From JAACFF01 sp963701435 (GTDB lineage: Bacteria > Chloroflexota > Anaerolineae > Promineifilales > Promineifilaceae), in NCBI GenBank assembly GCA_963701435.1, contig CAVPAL010000023.1, forward strand, positions 558,001 through 622,000: a stretch of 64,000 nucleotides of DNA, read 5' to 3'. Positions 15,760 through 25,547 of this stretch are shown here, piece after piece. Below the pieces are notes generated by a model, which was not told where the DNA came from, did no database searches, and saw nothing but the letters and a program-made list of their open reading frames with translations. How positions within the stretch are numbered: position 1 is the stretch's first letter; each line of letters starts with the position of its first letter. The translations under genes and the position numbers were made by a program.

Positions 15760-17781
15760 TTATGGATCATAAACACAGCGGAATCCAACGGCGCTGCTGA
15801 AAAAGTCAGGATCCAGAGAATGCCGGTTTGCCGTACGAATCCGATCAGCTTCGATGTTTTCCGGCCAGCCGCCGCCGCGAATGACGCGCGCAAACCCGGT
15901 TTCTGGTCCGGTTGGATTTATGCTTTTATCTTGGCTGTACTGATCCTCACGATACCAGTCCGCCGTCCATTCCCACATGCTGCCCGCCATGCCCAAGATG
16001 CCAAATGGGCTGGCGCCGTCAGGCAAAGCGTCTACCGGCTTTAGCTCACTAAAAGTCGTTTGAAACAGCGCCAGCGCCGGCCCGGGCGGTTGATTGCCCC
16101 AGGGATAAATGCGGCCGTCTGTTCCGCGTGCGGCATACTCCCATTCAGCTTCCGTGGGCAGGCGGCCGCCAACGGATTCACAATAGGCTGCGGCGCCGAA
16201 CCAGCTCACAAAATTGATAGGAAAATTCGCATACCCGGTCAGGGGTATATACTGGACGCCGTCGCCTCCCAGAGTTTCTTCCAACAAGTAACTTGTGCCT
16301 CCGGCGCGCGCTCTGGGTAAAACACAATCAAATCCGCTGCATGCCTGGGCATAAGCGCCCAAATCATTCAAAAAGTTTGCATATTGAGCCGTACTGACTT
16401 CAAACCTGTCTATGTAAAAACCGTCTAGCGTTACGGTTCGCTGCGGGCGTTCATCCGGGCCGGCAATAAAATCATCGTCGAGCGAACCCATGAGAAATGT
16501 ACCTCGAGGAATAAAGTGCATTGGCATCCCATCTGCTTCGCGCAACAATTCTGGTTCCGGTGTACCTCTGGTTGGGTCCGGGATGGATATGGTCAAATCG
16601 AGCGCCGGTGTGGCTGTGATGGGCGGTACGGTAACGGCCGTTTCCGTTTTACCAACGGTATCGGCTTTGTCGAACGGTTCGTCCGAAGCAACAATATTCG
16701 CAAATTGGGTTGCCAGAGGCTTTGTTGGTGACGTCAATACGACCGGACGGTTTTCCACAACAACCGACGCTGAATCTTCGAGTTGGATTTGCCAGGAAAC
16801 CAACCTCATCAAACCAATAACAGTTATGCTAACCAGGATTAACAAAACCGCAAAACGCACTCTTTTCTTCCTGCTTTGACCGAGCTGTGTTTCCGGATGC
16901 AAAACAAAAGGAGGTACGGCCGTTTTTGTTCCATTTTGCATAGCATAGCGATAAGCAGATACCACATCCGCAATGGTAAGCACACGCAAGAAATTATTTC
17001 CAGCGTGTTCACACAGCACGTTTCCCAGTTTTTGCAAGGCGGCAGGAGAACCGTTTGTCAGGCGCAGGGCGTATTCTGCTACGCCATCAGTTACAAAACA
17101 CCCTCCCATATTTGCCAGTAATGCGCCACACTCACGAGGCCCAAGGTTGCTAACATGATGCACATTTCCAGGTTCTAATAATTCATTTACTTTGGCGCTA
17201 TTCTCATCAACCGGTTCAGAAACAGCCAAAATACAGCCAATGGCAGGCAGGTGGAAAAATTCGGCCCAGTTTTCTAATTGCTCATGGCTTGCAGCCAGTT
17301 CAGCAGCGGATGTACGCGAAAACCATTTTTGCAAATCATCCCCATTATCCAGCAAAAAAAGGGGTATGCGCCCGTTGGCCCCATCCAGCAAAGGCGTTAA
17401 AAAATCTTCCTGAAAAGCATTAAACGGCGCGGCGATAAACTTTTCATACGCAAGCTGGGGCAATTCAATATCCGTTTTTTGAAGCGCAGCCGCGCCGGTC
17501 TGGGCCATTTCCCACCAGAACATGCTTAAACCATTCTTAAGCAATTGAGTAACATCCGCAAAAATAGGCAGAAAATGAGCGCCCAAATACCCGGCCGCAA
17601 ACTGCTGCAAGACAGCGCTCTTTCCACTGCCCGCAGCGCCATGCAAAATCAACAGATTCTCAGGTTTTGTTACCAGGTCTTGATGGATGGCGGCAAGAAG
17701 GGATTGTCGACCTACAAAATAACGGCCGTTCAAATCCATTACATCACCATACAAATCAACCAACTCTACTTTTTCAGCCAT
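15760..17781 (-). CDS. NTPase - transmembrane - FGE-sulfatase fold fusion protein
   Basis: 673 residues. An N-terminal P-loop NTPase (about 25-290) has Walker A HGAAGSGKSAVL (about 46-57) and a Walker-B-like PLFLLDNGDD, in the style of AAA/STAND ATPases. One membrane helix follows (about 311-333, FAVLLILVSITVIGLM), then a Thr/Pro-rich linker and a formylglycine-generating-enzyme fold (about 425-673: FIPRGTFLMGS, DGFYIDRFEVSTAQYANFLN, GGRLPTEAEWEYAARG, YPWGN, VIRGGGW, VGFRCVYDP). The paired active-site cysteines of true FGE are absent, with only the GFRC cysteine left. This is therefore a sensor or binding domain rather than a sulfatase-activating oxidase. Topology puts the ATPase inside and the FGE fold outside. 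The ATG at 17781 begins a separate unit, divergent from the protease gene. Confidence 0.8.
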   Translation of the reverse strand: MAEKVELVDLYGDVMDLNGRYFVGRQSLLAAIHQDLVTKPENLLILHGAAGSGKSAVLQQFAAGYLGAHFLPIFADVTQLLKNGLSMFWWEMAQTGAAALQKTDIELPQLAYEKFIAAPFNAFQEDFLTPLLDGANGRIPLFLLDNGDDLQKWFSRTSAAELAASHEQLENWAEFFHLPAIGCILAVSEPVDENSAKVNELLEPGNVHHVSNLGPRECGALLANMGGCFVTDGVAEYALRLTNGSPAALQKLGNVLCEHAGNNFLRVLTIADVVSAYRYAMQNGTKTAVPPFVLHPETQLGQSRKKRVRFAVLLILVSITVIGLMRLVSWQIQLEDSASVVVENRPVVLTSPTKPLATQFANIVASDEPFDKADTVGKTETAVTVPPITATPALDLTISIPDPTRGTPEPELLREADGMPMHFIPRGTFLMGSLDDDFIAGPDERPQRTVTLDGFYIDRFEVSTAQYANFLNDLGAYAQACSGFDCVLPRARAGGTSYLLEETLGGDGVQYIPLTGYANFPINFVSWFGAAAYCESVGGRLPTEAEWEYAARGTDGRIYPWGNQPPGPALALFQTTFSELKPVDALPDGASPFGILGMAGSMWEWTADWYREDQYSQDKSINPTGPETGFARVIRGGGWPENIEADRIRTANRHSLDPDFFSSAVGFRCVYDP

Positions 17782-17886
17782 TTATTGCCGCGTTTTTACA
17801 CTGAACTGCTGCTGCAATTTTACCACTACCTATCTGTTCGCTACAATCAGGCTCATTAACTGGTTCATCCCGAGGTAACAAAAACC

Positions 17887-20800
17887 ATGCGACAGAAAAT
17901 GCTCCTGTTATGCATTACCTTATTTTTGTTTTTGGCCGGTCTGTTGTTAATTCACCCGGCCGCCGCTACAAACGAATCTCCGACTGACAGCAGCTCAACC
18001 TTAAAAATCATTGCATATCAGGAAACGCTTGCGGCTGGGGCTGGAATTATGCCCTGGCACGACTACGGATCATACAAACTTTACAAACTTTCACATGAAG
18101 CGTGGGCGCAACTCCCACAAACAATCAGGGAACAATTTTATCCGGCGTCTTACATGGACCAACTTCACCTGAACGCCTACGCTTTCAATACCCAGGAAGA
18201 AACGGCCGTTATACCGCTCAATTTACGCCCAAAAACAGTCGAGCAGGGAAACAATCTGCATTTAATTCAATTTGTTGGCCCAATCAAGGATGAATGGCTG
18301 CGCAGCGTTGAAAAAACGGGAACTGAACTGGTGCATTATGTTGCGGAAAACGGCTATCTGGTGTGGACAGATGAAAACGGCCGTTCCCAATTACGCAAAA
18401 TGGCGGCCAAAGGTGATTTTCTGCAATACAGCGCGCCATACCAGGCAGCCTTCAAACTTGATCCTGTTTTTACAACGGAGTTAGGTAATTGGCAGAAAGA
18501 AATCAAAAATAAAGGTCATGGAAAATCTGCCAATTCCTCGAGGAAACCGCAGATTTCTAACTCCTCTTATTTTCAAGAATTTTCTGCGGTTTACCTGAGC
18601 AATAACTCTACAGATCAATCTTCAGTCACCGTCACCATTCAGCTCTATCGCAACAATAACCAGAAAACATCTGAAGCAATCATCGCCGGGCTGGCAGAAG
18701 AAACCTTTGGCGACTGGCAGCCTATTTTGAACTACCAAAATTTGCGTGCAACCCTGCCGCTGGATGCCGTCTGGCAAATTGCGCAACTGCCCGATGTTGT
18801 CTGGGTAGGTCAATATACACCGCCTCAAAAAATGGATGAAGTGCAGGGGCAAATCATGGCCGCGCAGCTAGGTAATGCAAACGGTACGCCAACCGGGCCG
18901 GGCTATCTGGCCTGGTTGAACAGCCTGGGCTTTAGTCAAAATCCGGCCGATTATCCGATTGTTGATATTACCGATGATGGCATTGGCAACGGCGACGCAA
19001 ATAGCGCCGGTGGAGATGTAACTTTACGTCAGCAAGGCAATGCAGCCAACCCCAGCCGGCTGGCTTACATCGATAATTGCACAGAAAGTATCGATGGTCA
19101 GGGTCCGGATGGGCACGGGCACCTAAACATCAGCATCGCCGGCGGTTATGACGCGCGCGCCGGTTTTCCGTATCGTGATGCAAATGGGTATCAACTTGGA
19201 CTGGGGATTAATCCATACGGCCGTTTCGCAGGCACACGGGTCTTCGCCTACCTTTTTGACCTCAGCCGATGCGATTTCGCTTACAGCGGTCTCATCCAGC
19301 GTACCTACCAGAATGGCGCCCGCATCAGCAGCAATTCCTGGAGCTGCGGTTCGTGCAGTTACTTATACAATGAATCCTCCCAGGCCTATGACGCCGGCGT
19401 GCGTGACGCCGATCCATCAACGCCCGGTAATCAGGAGCTGACTTTTATTTTTTCCGCCGGCAACGGCGGTCCAAACGCGAACACAGTCGGAACACCTGGT
19501 AATGCAAAAAATGTTGTTGCAGTAGGCGCCTCTGAAAACGTACGCCCCACCTGGAGTGATGAGTGTGGTATTGATCAATTTGAAGCCGATAACGCCATGG
19601 ATATCCCACTTTTTTCTAGCCGCGGACCAACGCCGGGCGGACGGGTCAAACCAGATATGGTTGCTCCCGGCACTCATATCCAGGGTACAGCCAGTACCAT
19701 TGCCAGCTACAATGGGATCAATGTCTGCGATCAATACCATCCCCAGAATCAGCAGGTTTTTGCCGCCTCCTCCGGCACCAGTCACTCAGCGCCGGCCGTC
19801 GCCGGCGCCGCCTCATTGGTCACATATTGGCTGGAAAACAAACTTGGATTCAATGAACCCAGCCCGGCCTTGTTAAAAAGCTACCTGATCGCTCACCCCA
19901 CCTATTTAACCGGCGCAGGCGCCAATGACAGACTGCCCAGCAACAACCAGGGCTTTGGGATGCCGGACTTATCGGCCGCTTTTGCATCAATTCCACGTAT
20001 GATTCAAGATCAGTCCGCTGAAACAACTTTGGAATTCAGCGGAGATACCTGGACCTACACCGGCAGCGTCCAGGATCCATCCCAACCCGTTCGAATTGTG
20101 CTGGCCTACACCGATTATCCCGGCATGATTGGCGTTAACCCGAAGGTAAATGACCTGAACCTTTCGCTAAAATACAATAACGCCGCCTATTGGGGCAACC
20201 AGTTCGAGGGACAGTGGAGCGTCCCCGACGGCGAGGCGGACAGCGCCAACAATGTCGAAGCCATTTTTTTGCCGCCCGGTAACGGTGGGCAGTTCACCAT
20301 CACGGTGACGGGGTTTAATATTGCCAGCGATGGCGTGCCCGGCAATTCAGACCCGACTGACCAGGATTTTGCGCTGGTCTGTGTCAACTGCCTGACAGAA
20401 CCCGATTTCATCTTAACAGTCGAGCCTGAAAGGCAGGCAATCTGCCAATCCGAAAACGCAGCCTATACTTTAACGGCAAGCCCACTTGGTGGGTTCAATA
20501 CACCGGTCAACCTCTCAGTAGCTAATTTACCGGCAGGTTTAACGGCCGTTTTCAGCACAAATCCGGTTCAGCTCCCAGGCAGCAGCATATTAACCTTGAG
20601 CAATGCCCAACAAGCAGCGCCGGGAACATCCTTTGTGCAGGTCACCGGCAGCGCCGGCGGCAAAAACCACACAATTAATCTTGATCTGGTTATCGACGCA
20701 GAGCCGCCGGAAGCCGTAGAACTCATATCACCCGCCAACGGAAGCCAAAACCTGCCGACGCCGGTGATATTAACCTGGACAACAGCCGCACATGCAAGCG

Positions 20801-21630
20801 AATACAATATTCAAATTGCAGCCGATGTTGACTTTAAGAACATCATTGAAGAGACAGCCGGCTTAACAACAACCACCTATACGCCCGCAAATCTGGCCAG
20901 CGGGAAGCGTTATTTTTGGCGCGTCATACCCACCAACGGCTGCGGAGAAAATTATTCCGACACATTTACTTTTACAACCGAACCGGAACCCGGCGAATGC
21001 CCCGTCGATATGACAACGGCCGTTCTTTACAGTGAAGGTTTCGAAAACAGCGCCGCCGGCTGGACACACGCCGGGACAAACGACACCTGGCGGCGCTCAA
21101 CCGAACGCGCTCACGCGGGGGAATATGCCTTTTTCGCCCAGGATCTGCCGGTGATCAGCGACCAGCGTCTGACATCGCCCCGCTTTGACCTGCCAACCGG
21201 GCTGCCAATTATCAACCTGAAATTCTGGAACTACTACGATATTGAGATTGACCTCGCTGACAATTCTTACTGTTACGATGGCGGCATACTTGAAATTTCC
21301 ACCGACAACGGCGCTTCCTGGCAGCAGTTGGTAGACTCGTCTCCGGACGCGCCAATATTCCTGACCAATCCCTACACCGGCATTATCAAAAACAATATCC
21401 AAAATCCACTTGCGGGGTTAGAAGCATGGTGCGGCAGCACGGAGACGTGGAAACAAACAATCGTTGCATTAGACGCTTATGGGGACGAAAGCGTTACAAT
21501 TCGTTTCAGATTGGGCACTGATAACAGCGTCGAGCGTGAGGGTTGGCATATCGATCAGGTCGAGCTACAAACTTGCCAGATGATATACCCGCCTGACCAA
21601 ACAACTGCTTATCTGCCCCTGGTTAAATAA
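17887..21630 (+). CDS. Secreted subtilisin-like (S8) serine protease with C-terminal FnIII and adhesin-like domains
   Basis: 1247 residues. A signal peptide (LLLCITLFLFLAGLLLI) and a prodomain-like region precede the catalytic domain (about 350-680): Asp in DITDDGIG (about 363), His in GHGHLN (about 410-412), oxyanion Asn in FSAGNGG, and Ser in SSGTSHSAPAVAG (about 632). Then come a jelly-roll region with VRIVLAYTDYPG, an NEW1-like segment, an FnIII domain (about 940-1035; SPANGSQNLPTPVILTW) and a cleaved-adhesin/MAM-like domain starting LYSEGFENSAAGW. The last residues TTAYLPLVK fit a short C-terminal tag seen in Chloroflexota secreted proteins. Residues about 199-237 are encoded by a dispersed hairpin element (18482-18597), read in frame. 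Confidence 0.93.
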   Translation: MRQKMLLLCITLFLFLAGLLLIHPAAATNESPTDSSSTLKIIAYQETLAAGAGIMPWHDYGSYKLYKLSHEAWAQLPQTIREQFYPASYMDQLHLNAYAFNTQEETAVIPLNLRPKTVEQGNNLHLIQFVGPIKDEWLRSVEKTGTELVHYVAENGYLVWTDENGRSQLRKMAAKGDFLQYSAPYQAAFKLDPVFTTELGNWQKEIKNKGHGKSANSSRKPQISNSSYFQEFSAVYLSNNSTDQSSVTVTIQLYRNNNQKTSEAIIAGLAEETFGDWQPILNYQNLRATLPLDAVWQIAQLPDVVWVGQYTPPQKMDEVQGQIMAAQLGNANGTPTGPGYLAWLNSLGFSQNPADYPIVDITDDGIGNGDANSAGGDVTLRQQGNAANPSRLAYIDNCTESIDGQGPDGHGHLNISIAGGYDARAGFPYRDANGYQLGLGINPYGRFAGTRVFAYLFDLSRCDFAYSGLIQRTYQNGARISSNSWSCGSCSYLYNESSQAYDAGVRDADPSTPGNQELTFIFSAGNGGPNANTVGTPGNAKNVVAVGASENVRPTWSDECGIDQFEADNAMDIPLFSSRGPTPGGRVKPDMVAPGTHIQGTASTIASYNGINVCDQYHPQNQQVFAASSGTSHSAPAVAGAASLVTYWLENKLGFNEPSPALLKSYLIAHPTYLTGAGANDRLPSNNQGFGMPDLSAAFASIPRMIQDQSAETTLEFSGDTWTYTGSVQDPSQPVRIVLAYTDYPGMIGVNPKVNDLNLSLKYNNAAYWGNQFEGQWSVPDGEADSANNVEAIFLPPGNGGQFTITVTGFNIASDGVPGNSDPTDQDFALVCVNCLTEPDFILTVEPERQAICQSENAAYTLTASPLGGFNTPVNLSVANLPAGLTAVFSTNPVQLPGSSILTLSNAQQAAPGTSFVQVTGSAGGKNHTINLDLVIDAEPPEAVELISPANGSQNLPTPVILTWTTAAHASEYNIQIAADVDFKNIIEETAGLTTTTYTPANLASGKRYFWRVIPTNGCGENYSDTFTFTTEPEPGECPVDMTTAVLYSEGFENSAAGWTHAGTNDTWRRSTERAHAGEYAFFAQDLPVISDQRLTSPRFDLPTGLPIINLKFWNYYDIEIDLADNSYCYDGGILEISTDNGASWQQLVDSSPDAPIFLTNPYTGIIKNNIQNPLAGLEAWCGSTETWKQTIVALDAYGDESVTIRFRLGTDNSVEREGWHIDQVELQTCQMIYPPDQTTAYLPLVK
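18482..18597 (+). repeat. Two-hairpin dispersed element, copy A2, inside a coding region
   Basis: TAGGTAATTGGCAGA...TCTGCCAATTCCTCGAGGAAACCGCAGA...TCTGCGGTTTACCTG, 116 bp, the most complete family A copy, with inverted ends. It lies wholly inside the S8 protease gene. The gene reads through it without a stop; the element's own TAG is out of frame. GAG flanks both sides, a possible 3-bp target duplication. Confidence 0.88.
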
Positions 21631-21639
21631 TAATTCACG

Positions 21640-22656
21640 ATGCGTCAAATCTGGATCACTAAAGCCGGGAAACCGGAAGTATTACAGCTAAAGGAAGCGC
21701 CAACGCCAATTCCACAAAGCGGCGAAGTTCGCATTCGAGTAGAAGCGGCCGGCGTCAATTTCGCAGATATCATGGGACGAATGGGCATGTATGGTGATGC
21801 ACCCGGCATGCCTTATGTGCCCGGTTATGAAGTTTCCGGCGTGATCGACATGGTCGCACAAGGCGTCTCCGCTATGAAAGAAGGAGACCAGGTGTTGGCC
21901 TTAACCCGTTTTGGCGGTTACAGTGATGTTGTTTGTGTGCCTTACAAACATGTCTTTCAACGCCTGGACTGGATGAGCGCCCAGGATGGCGCGGCCATCC
22001 CGGTTGCTTATCTTACAGCCTATGCCATGTTGATTGTGATGGGTTCCCTGCGGCCGGGCGACAAGGTGTTGATTCATAACGCCTCCGGCGGGGTCGGTCT
22101 GGCGGCTCTGGACATTTGCAATATCATCGGCGTAGAAACATTTGGCACGGCTTCGCCTGAGAAGCATGATTTTCTCACTTCAAAAGGTTTAAATCATCCA
22201 ATCGACTATCGAAACTACGATTATGAACGCGTCCTGCAAGAATTGACCCATGGAAAAGGTGTGCAAATCATTCTTGACCCCTTGGGCGGGGTTCATTGGA
22301 AAAAAAATTACCGCCTTCTGATGCCTTCGGGCCGGCTGGTGGTCTTTGGCGCCAGCAGTATGGCAGCCGGAAAAAAACGCTCCTTAAGGCGTATGCTGCA
22401 TACGCTGCTCGTCATGCCCGCTTATACGCCGCGTGGTTTAATGCATGACAACAAAGGCATTATTGGGGTGAATCTGGGTCATTTATGGGACAGGGCTGAT
22501 CTGGTGCGCACCTGGATGAAGCAAATTATTGCCTGGTATGATGAAGCATTGTTCCGGCCGACAATCGACAAAACATTTTCATTTCATCAGGCAGCGGATG
22601 CGCACGATTATATTCAGGATCGGAAAAATAAAGGCAAGGTTTTATTAATTCCGTAG
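21640..22656 (+). CDS. Zinc-free MDR family NAD(P)H oxidoreductase (quinone reductase/VAT-1-like)
   Basis: 338 residues. It has a GroES-like N-terminal domain (EVRIRVEAAGVNFADIMGRMG, PYVPGYEVSGVI) and a Rossmann domain with LIHNASGGVGLAALDIC. The zinc-ligand cysteines of alcohol dehydrogenases are absent, and the long HDNKGIIGVNLGHLW segment is typical of the VAT-1/crotonyl-type branch. It would reduce quinones or enones with NAD(P)H. It starts 9 bases after the protease stop and its end overlaps the convergent sirtuin gene by 12 bases. Confidence 0.88.
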   Translation: MRQIWITKAGKPEVLQLKEAPTPIPQSGEVRIRVEAAGVNFADIMGRMGMYGDAPGMPYVPGYEVSGVIDMVAQGVSAMKEGDQVLALTRFGGYSDVVCVPYKHVFQRLDWMSAQDGAAIPVAYLTAYAMLIVMGSLRPGDKVLIHNASGGVGLAALDICNIIGVETFGTASPEKHDFLTSKGLNHPIDYRNYDYERVLQELTHGKGVQIILDPLGGVHWKKNYRLLMPSGRLVVFGASSMAAGKKRSLRRMLHTLLVMPAYTPRGLMHDNKGIIGVNLGHLWDRADLVRTWMKQIIAWYDEALFRPTIDKTFSFHQAADAHDYIQDRKNKGKVLLIP

Positions 22657-23385
22657 CCAGACCGCTTCAACCAACGCCGGCAGCGCCTGGCCGGATGGTT
22701 TGGCCAGCACATAGGTCATATAGGACGTGAGGGGAGTCGTGCGGGGGTTGATTTCCACTGTGGGGATGTTGTTCTGCAGCGCCTCAACCGGCAGCGATGC
22801 AGCCGGCTGCACAAGAGCGGAAGTGCCCACCGAGAAAAAAAGATCACAGGCTTGGGCAACTGCAAAAGCACGGCTGATGGCAGCCGCAGGCAGGCTTTCT
22901 CCAAACCAAACCACATCAGGTCTTAGCAGCCCATTGCAATGGGGGCAGCGCGGCAGAGAAACGGCCGTTTCCACTACATTCTCTACTTGTCTACTGCAAT
23001 CAAAACATTTAGACCGTTTGATATTCCCGTGCAGCTCAATGACATCTTCACTGCCGGCTTGTTGGTGCAGCCCATCTACATTTTGAGTAATTAATGTCAG
23101 GCGCGGCGTATATTTTGCCATTTCAACCAACGCAAAATGACCCGGATTCGGCCGTGCCTGTGACACCAACTCACGCCGCCACGCATACCAATTCCACACA
23201 AGCTGCGGGTTACGCTGAAATGCCTGCGGCGTAGCCAGTTGGTGGGGATCATACTGCGACCACAAACCTGTTTGCGCCTCCCGAAAAGTAGGCACCCCGC
23301 TTTCTGCCGAAGTGCCGGCGCCGCTCAAGACAACAACATGGCGAGCAGCTCGTAACTGCTCAATTAATTGCTCAGGGATGTGCAT
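22645..23385 (-). CDS. NAD-dependent protein deacylase, sirtuin (Sir2/CobB) family
   Basis: 246 residues. NAD-binding GAGTSAESGVPTFR (about 22-35), the catalytic TQNVDGLHQQAG and LHGN, two zinc CxxC pairs (CFDCS...CPHCNG), RPDVVWFGESLP and a GTSALVQPA segment are all intact. It removes acyl groups from lysines with NAD. The start region AARHVVVLSGAG is complete. It is convergent with the MDR reductase (12-base overlap) and lies 50 bases downstream of the mgtE stop side on the same strand. Confidence 0.94.
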   Translation of the reverse strand: MHIPEQLIEQLRAARHVVVLSGAGTSAESGVPTFREAQTGLWSQYDPHQLATPQAFQRNPQLVWNWYAWRRELVSQARPNPGHFALVEMAKYTPRLTLITQNVDGLHQQAGSEDVIELHGNIKRSKCFDCSRQVENVVETAVSLPRCPHCNGLLRPDVVWFGESLPAAAISRAFAVAQACDLFFSVGTSALVQPAASLPVEALQNNIPTVEINPRTTPLTSYMTYVLAKPSGQALPALVEAVWLRN

Positions 23386-23434
23386 TTTTACAGTTCTCCC
23401 GTCGACTAAAACCCATCGCGAAACAGGGTTGAAC

Positions 23435-24790
23435 TTACCGGTTTAACAAGATCGTGGCCAATTGAAAATAAATCAACAAGCCCGTGGCATCAACAATTGT
23501 CGAAATCATCGGTCCGCTGATGACTGTGGGATCAATCTTAAAATGATCGGCAACCGTGGGCACAACAGTGGCGACAGTTGTGGCCCAAATCACAACAAGA
23601 GGCAAGGTCAAACTAACCACTAACGCAATATTTATACCGGTGTCCCAGGTAAGCGCGCGCACTAACCCCAACACAGCCATCGCCACACCTAACAATAACC
23701 CTACCGATACTTCCCGGCGCAGAGCCTGCAACAAATTACTCAAGCGCACTTCGTCCAGCGTTATGGCGCGAATAATTGTCGCCACCGTTTGGGAACCTGC
23801 ATTGCCGCCTGTACCAATAATTAAAGGAATGAACAATGATAGGGAAATAGCAGCTTGCAGTTGTTCTGTATACAGCTTGGTGACAGTTCCGGTCAGCGTT
23901 GCTGCTATAAAAAGTAACAACAGCCAGCCCACGCGCTTCTTGAACATGTCAAAAACCGTAGCAGCAAAGTAAGGTTGGTCCAGCGGTTCAGAACCACCCA
24001 GGCGCTGGATATCTTCTGTCACCTCTTCTTCAAAAATGTCGAGGACATCATCAACGGTAACAACACCCAGCAGGCGGTCTTTTTCATCAACAACCGGCAT
24101 GGCAAAATAATCATAACGGGCAACCATTTCAGCCAGCTCTTCCTGGTCGATATTAACGGGCACTGCCACAACATCAGCAACCATGATTGTTTCAATGGAC
24201 TGATCCGGCTTTGCCAAAATAAGATTACGAATGGGAACAACGCCTATCAGGCGGTCATTCCGATCAACGACATACAAATATTGCAGCGTCTCAGCATCTT
24301 CAAGTGAACGTAAGTACTCAAATGTTTCTTGCACCGTCCAGTAGCGGCGCAGAGCAATTACATCCCGCGTCATCAACCGTCCGGCAGTCTCTTCTTCATA
24401 GCTGAGCAGCTCGCGCACATCGTCAGCCTCATCCGGTTCCATCAATTGCAGCAGATTCTCAGCAATTGGGTCAGGCAAATCATCCAGGAATTCAGCTGCA
24501 TCGTCCATTGGCAGTTCATCGAGTAAATCCGCCAAACGTTCAACATCAACCTTTTCAATGATTTCCTGCCTCACCAGGCTGCCGGTTTCGTCTAAAACCT
24601 CACTGGCAGTTTCAAGCGAGAGCAAATTGAAAATCCGTACCGCATCTTCGGTTGATAATTGATCGAGCAAGTCAGCAATATCAGCCGGATGCACGTCTCG
24701 TAGTTTTAAGCGGACTTCATCCAGATTGTTGATCGCTAATAACGCTTCGATCTCTTCTTTTTCCGGCAAGTTGACAGTTTGTTCTTCCAT
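23435..24790 (-). CDS. mgtE: Magnesium transporter MgtE
   Basis: 451 residues. It has the helical MgtE N domain (about 10-130, with repeated LLDEL/LLDQL patterns), a CBS pair (about 130-260; MTRDVIALRRYWTVQE, YDYFAMPVVDEKDRLLGVVTVDDVLD), and five membrane helices with the pore-forming GTGGNAGSQTVATIIRAI motif. Mg2+-sensing by the N and CBS domains is known for the family. I chose the ATG at 24790 with AGGAGG 7 bases upstream. The 230-bp upstream region contains a TATAAT-like sequence, but I could not recognise an M-box riboswitch. Confidence 0.95.
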   Translation of the reverse strand: MEEQTVNLPEKEEIEALLAINNLDEVRLKLRDVHPADIADLLDQLSTEDAVRIFNLLSLETASEVLDETGSLVRQEIIEKVDVERLADLLDELPMDDAAEFLDDLPDPIAENLLQLMEPDEADDVRELLSYEEETAGRLMTRDVIALRRYWTVQETFEYLRSLEDAETLQYLYVVDRNDRLIGVVPIRNLILAKPDQSIETIMVADVVAVPVNIDQEELAEMVARYDYFAMPVVDEKDRLLGVVTVDDVLDIFEEEVTEDIQRLGGSEPLDQPYFAATVFDMFKKRVGWLLLLFIAATLTGTVTKLYTEQLQAAISLSLFIPLIIGTGGNAGSQTVATIIRAITLDEVRLSNLLQALRREVSVGLLLGVAMAVLGLVRALTWDTGINIALVVSLTLPLVVIWATTVATVVPTVADHFKIDPTVISGPMISTIVDATGLLIYFQLATILLNR

Positions 24791-24947
24791 GTGCAAACCT
24801 CCTGCATTGAGGGTTATGACTTATTATCTAAGCTGTTCAGCAGTTTATAAGTGCGTTGTAAAAAACGTATTAATGGAATCCCGATTGTTCATTGGAGTTA
24901 GAACAGTTGCTTATTATAACGAAAGTTACTAGGATAACGAGAAATTA

Positions 24948-25017
24948 TTGATTTAGGAATTCCCAGATTTTCTACGAAATTCATTTTCAGCAATCTTCTG
25001 AGAATTATTGATTACAG
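24948..25017 (+). repeat. Imperfect hairpin element, type C
   Basis: TTAGGAATTCCCAGATTTTCTACG...CAATCTTCTGAGAATTATTGATT forms an imperfect hairpin directly before the next gene's ATG. It resembles the extra module at 13908-13975 (GATTCCCAGATGATTTCGAAG). Membership in the same element group is likely but not certain. Confidence 0.4.
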
Positions 25018-25019
25018 GT

Positions 25020-25445
25020 ATGGTATTAGGACATTTAGCATTTCCAACGATTATCAAGCATTATTTTCCCGGTGTGAAGAGCGGCCCTCTGTATGCAGGG
25101 AGTTTGTTTCCGGATGTACTGGATAAATCTTTACACAGCGCGCGGCTGCGGCGCAACGGCCGTTCCCTGGCGCATACTTTACTAACGTTTATACTCACAA
25201 CAATTGGCGTCAGGTTAGTTTGGGGACCTGAATATGCCCGTAGTTGGGCGGCCGGCTATCTGGGACATTTGATATGTGACAGCGATGGCGAAATTCCCTG
25301 GTTGTATCCCTTTGCAACCTATGAGTTTTATCCCAGCGAGCGTAATTTGTGGCAAAAAATCAAACGTTGGCTCACCGAACTGAATCCACTCGAGATAGTT
25401 TTAGTCATCTGGTCTTTGTTAATTTTGAGAAAAAATTGGCAGTGA
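25020..25445 (+). CDS. DUF457/YdjM-like inner-membrane metal-dependent hydrolase family protein
   Basis: 141 residues. It has GSLFPDVLDK near residue 30, a histidine in RSLAHTLL where the family has THSLL, and GYLGHLICDSDGEIPWLYPF, all in the family positions. Two or three hydrophobic segments are present, ending in LEIVLVIWSLLIL. YdjM-type proteins are membrane-bound and their activity is poorly known. The ATG at 25020 gives the normal MVLGHLAFP start; a TTG at 25008 would add four residues inside a hairpin element. Confidence 0.7.
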   Translation: MVLGHLAFPTIIKHYFPGVKSGPLYAGSLFPDVLDKSLHSARLRRNGRSLAHTLLTFILTTIGVRLVWGPEYARSWAAGYLGHLICDSDGEIPWLYPFATYEFYPSERNLWQKIKRWLTELNPLEIVLVIWSLLILRKNWQ

Positions 25446-25547
25446 TAACATGTGCGCTCAACCGTCCGCATGTTGCCTCCAACCCGTGATACAATTCCCC
25501 CATATGGAATCGTTCCCAAATAACTTTTTATTGGCGAGACGCTTCCT

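Noticed and set aside
24797..24947. M-box magnesium riboswitch upstream of mgtE
   Set aside because: No conserved M-box core or terminator/anti-terminator pair could be recognised in the leader.
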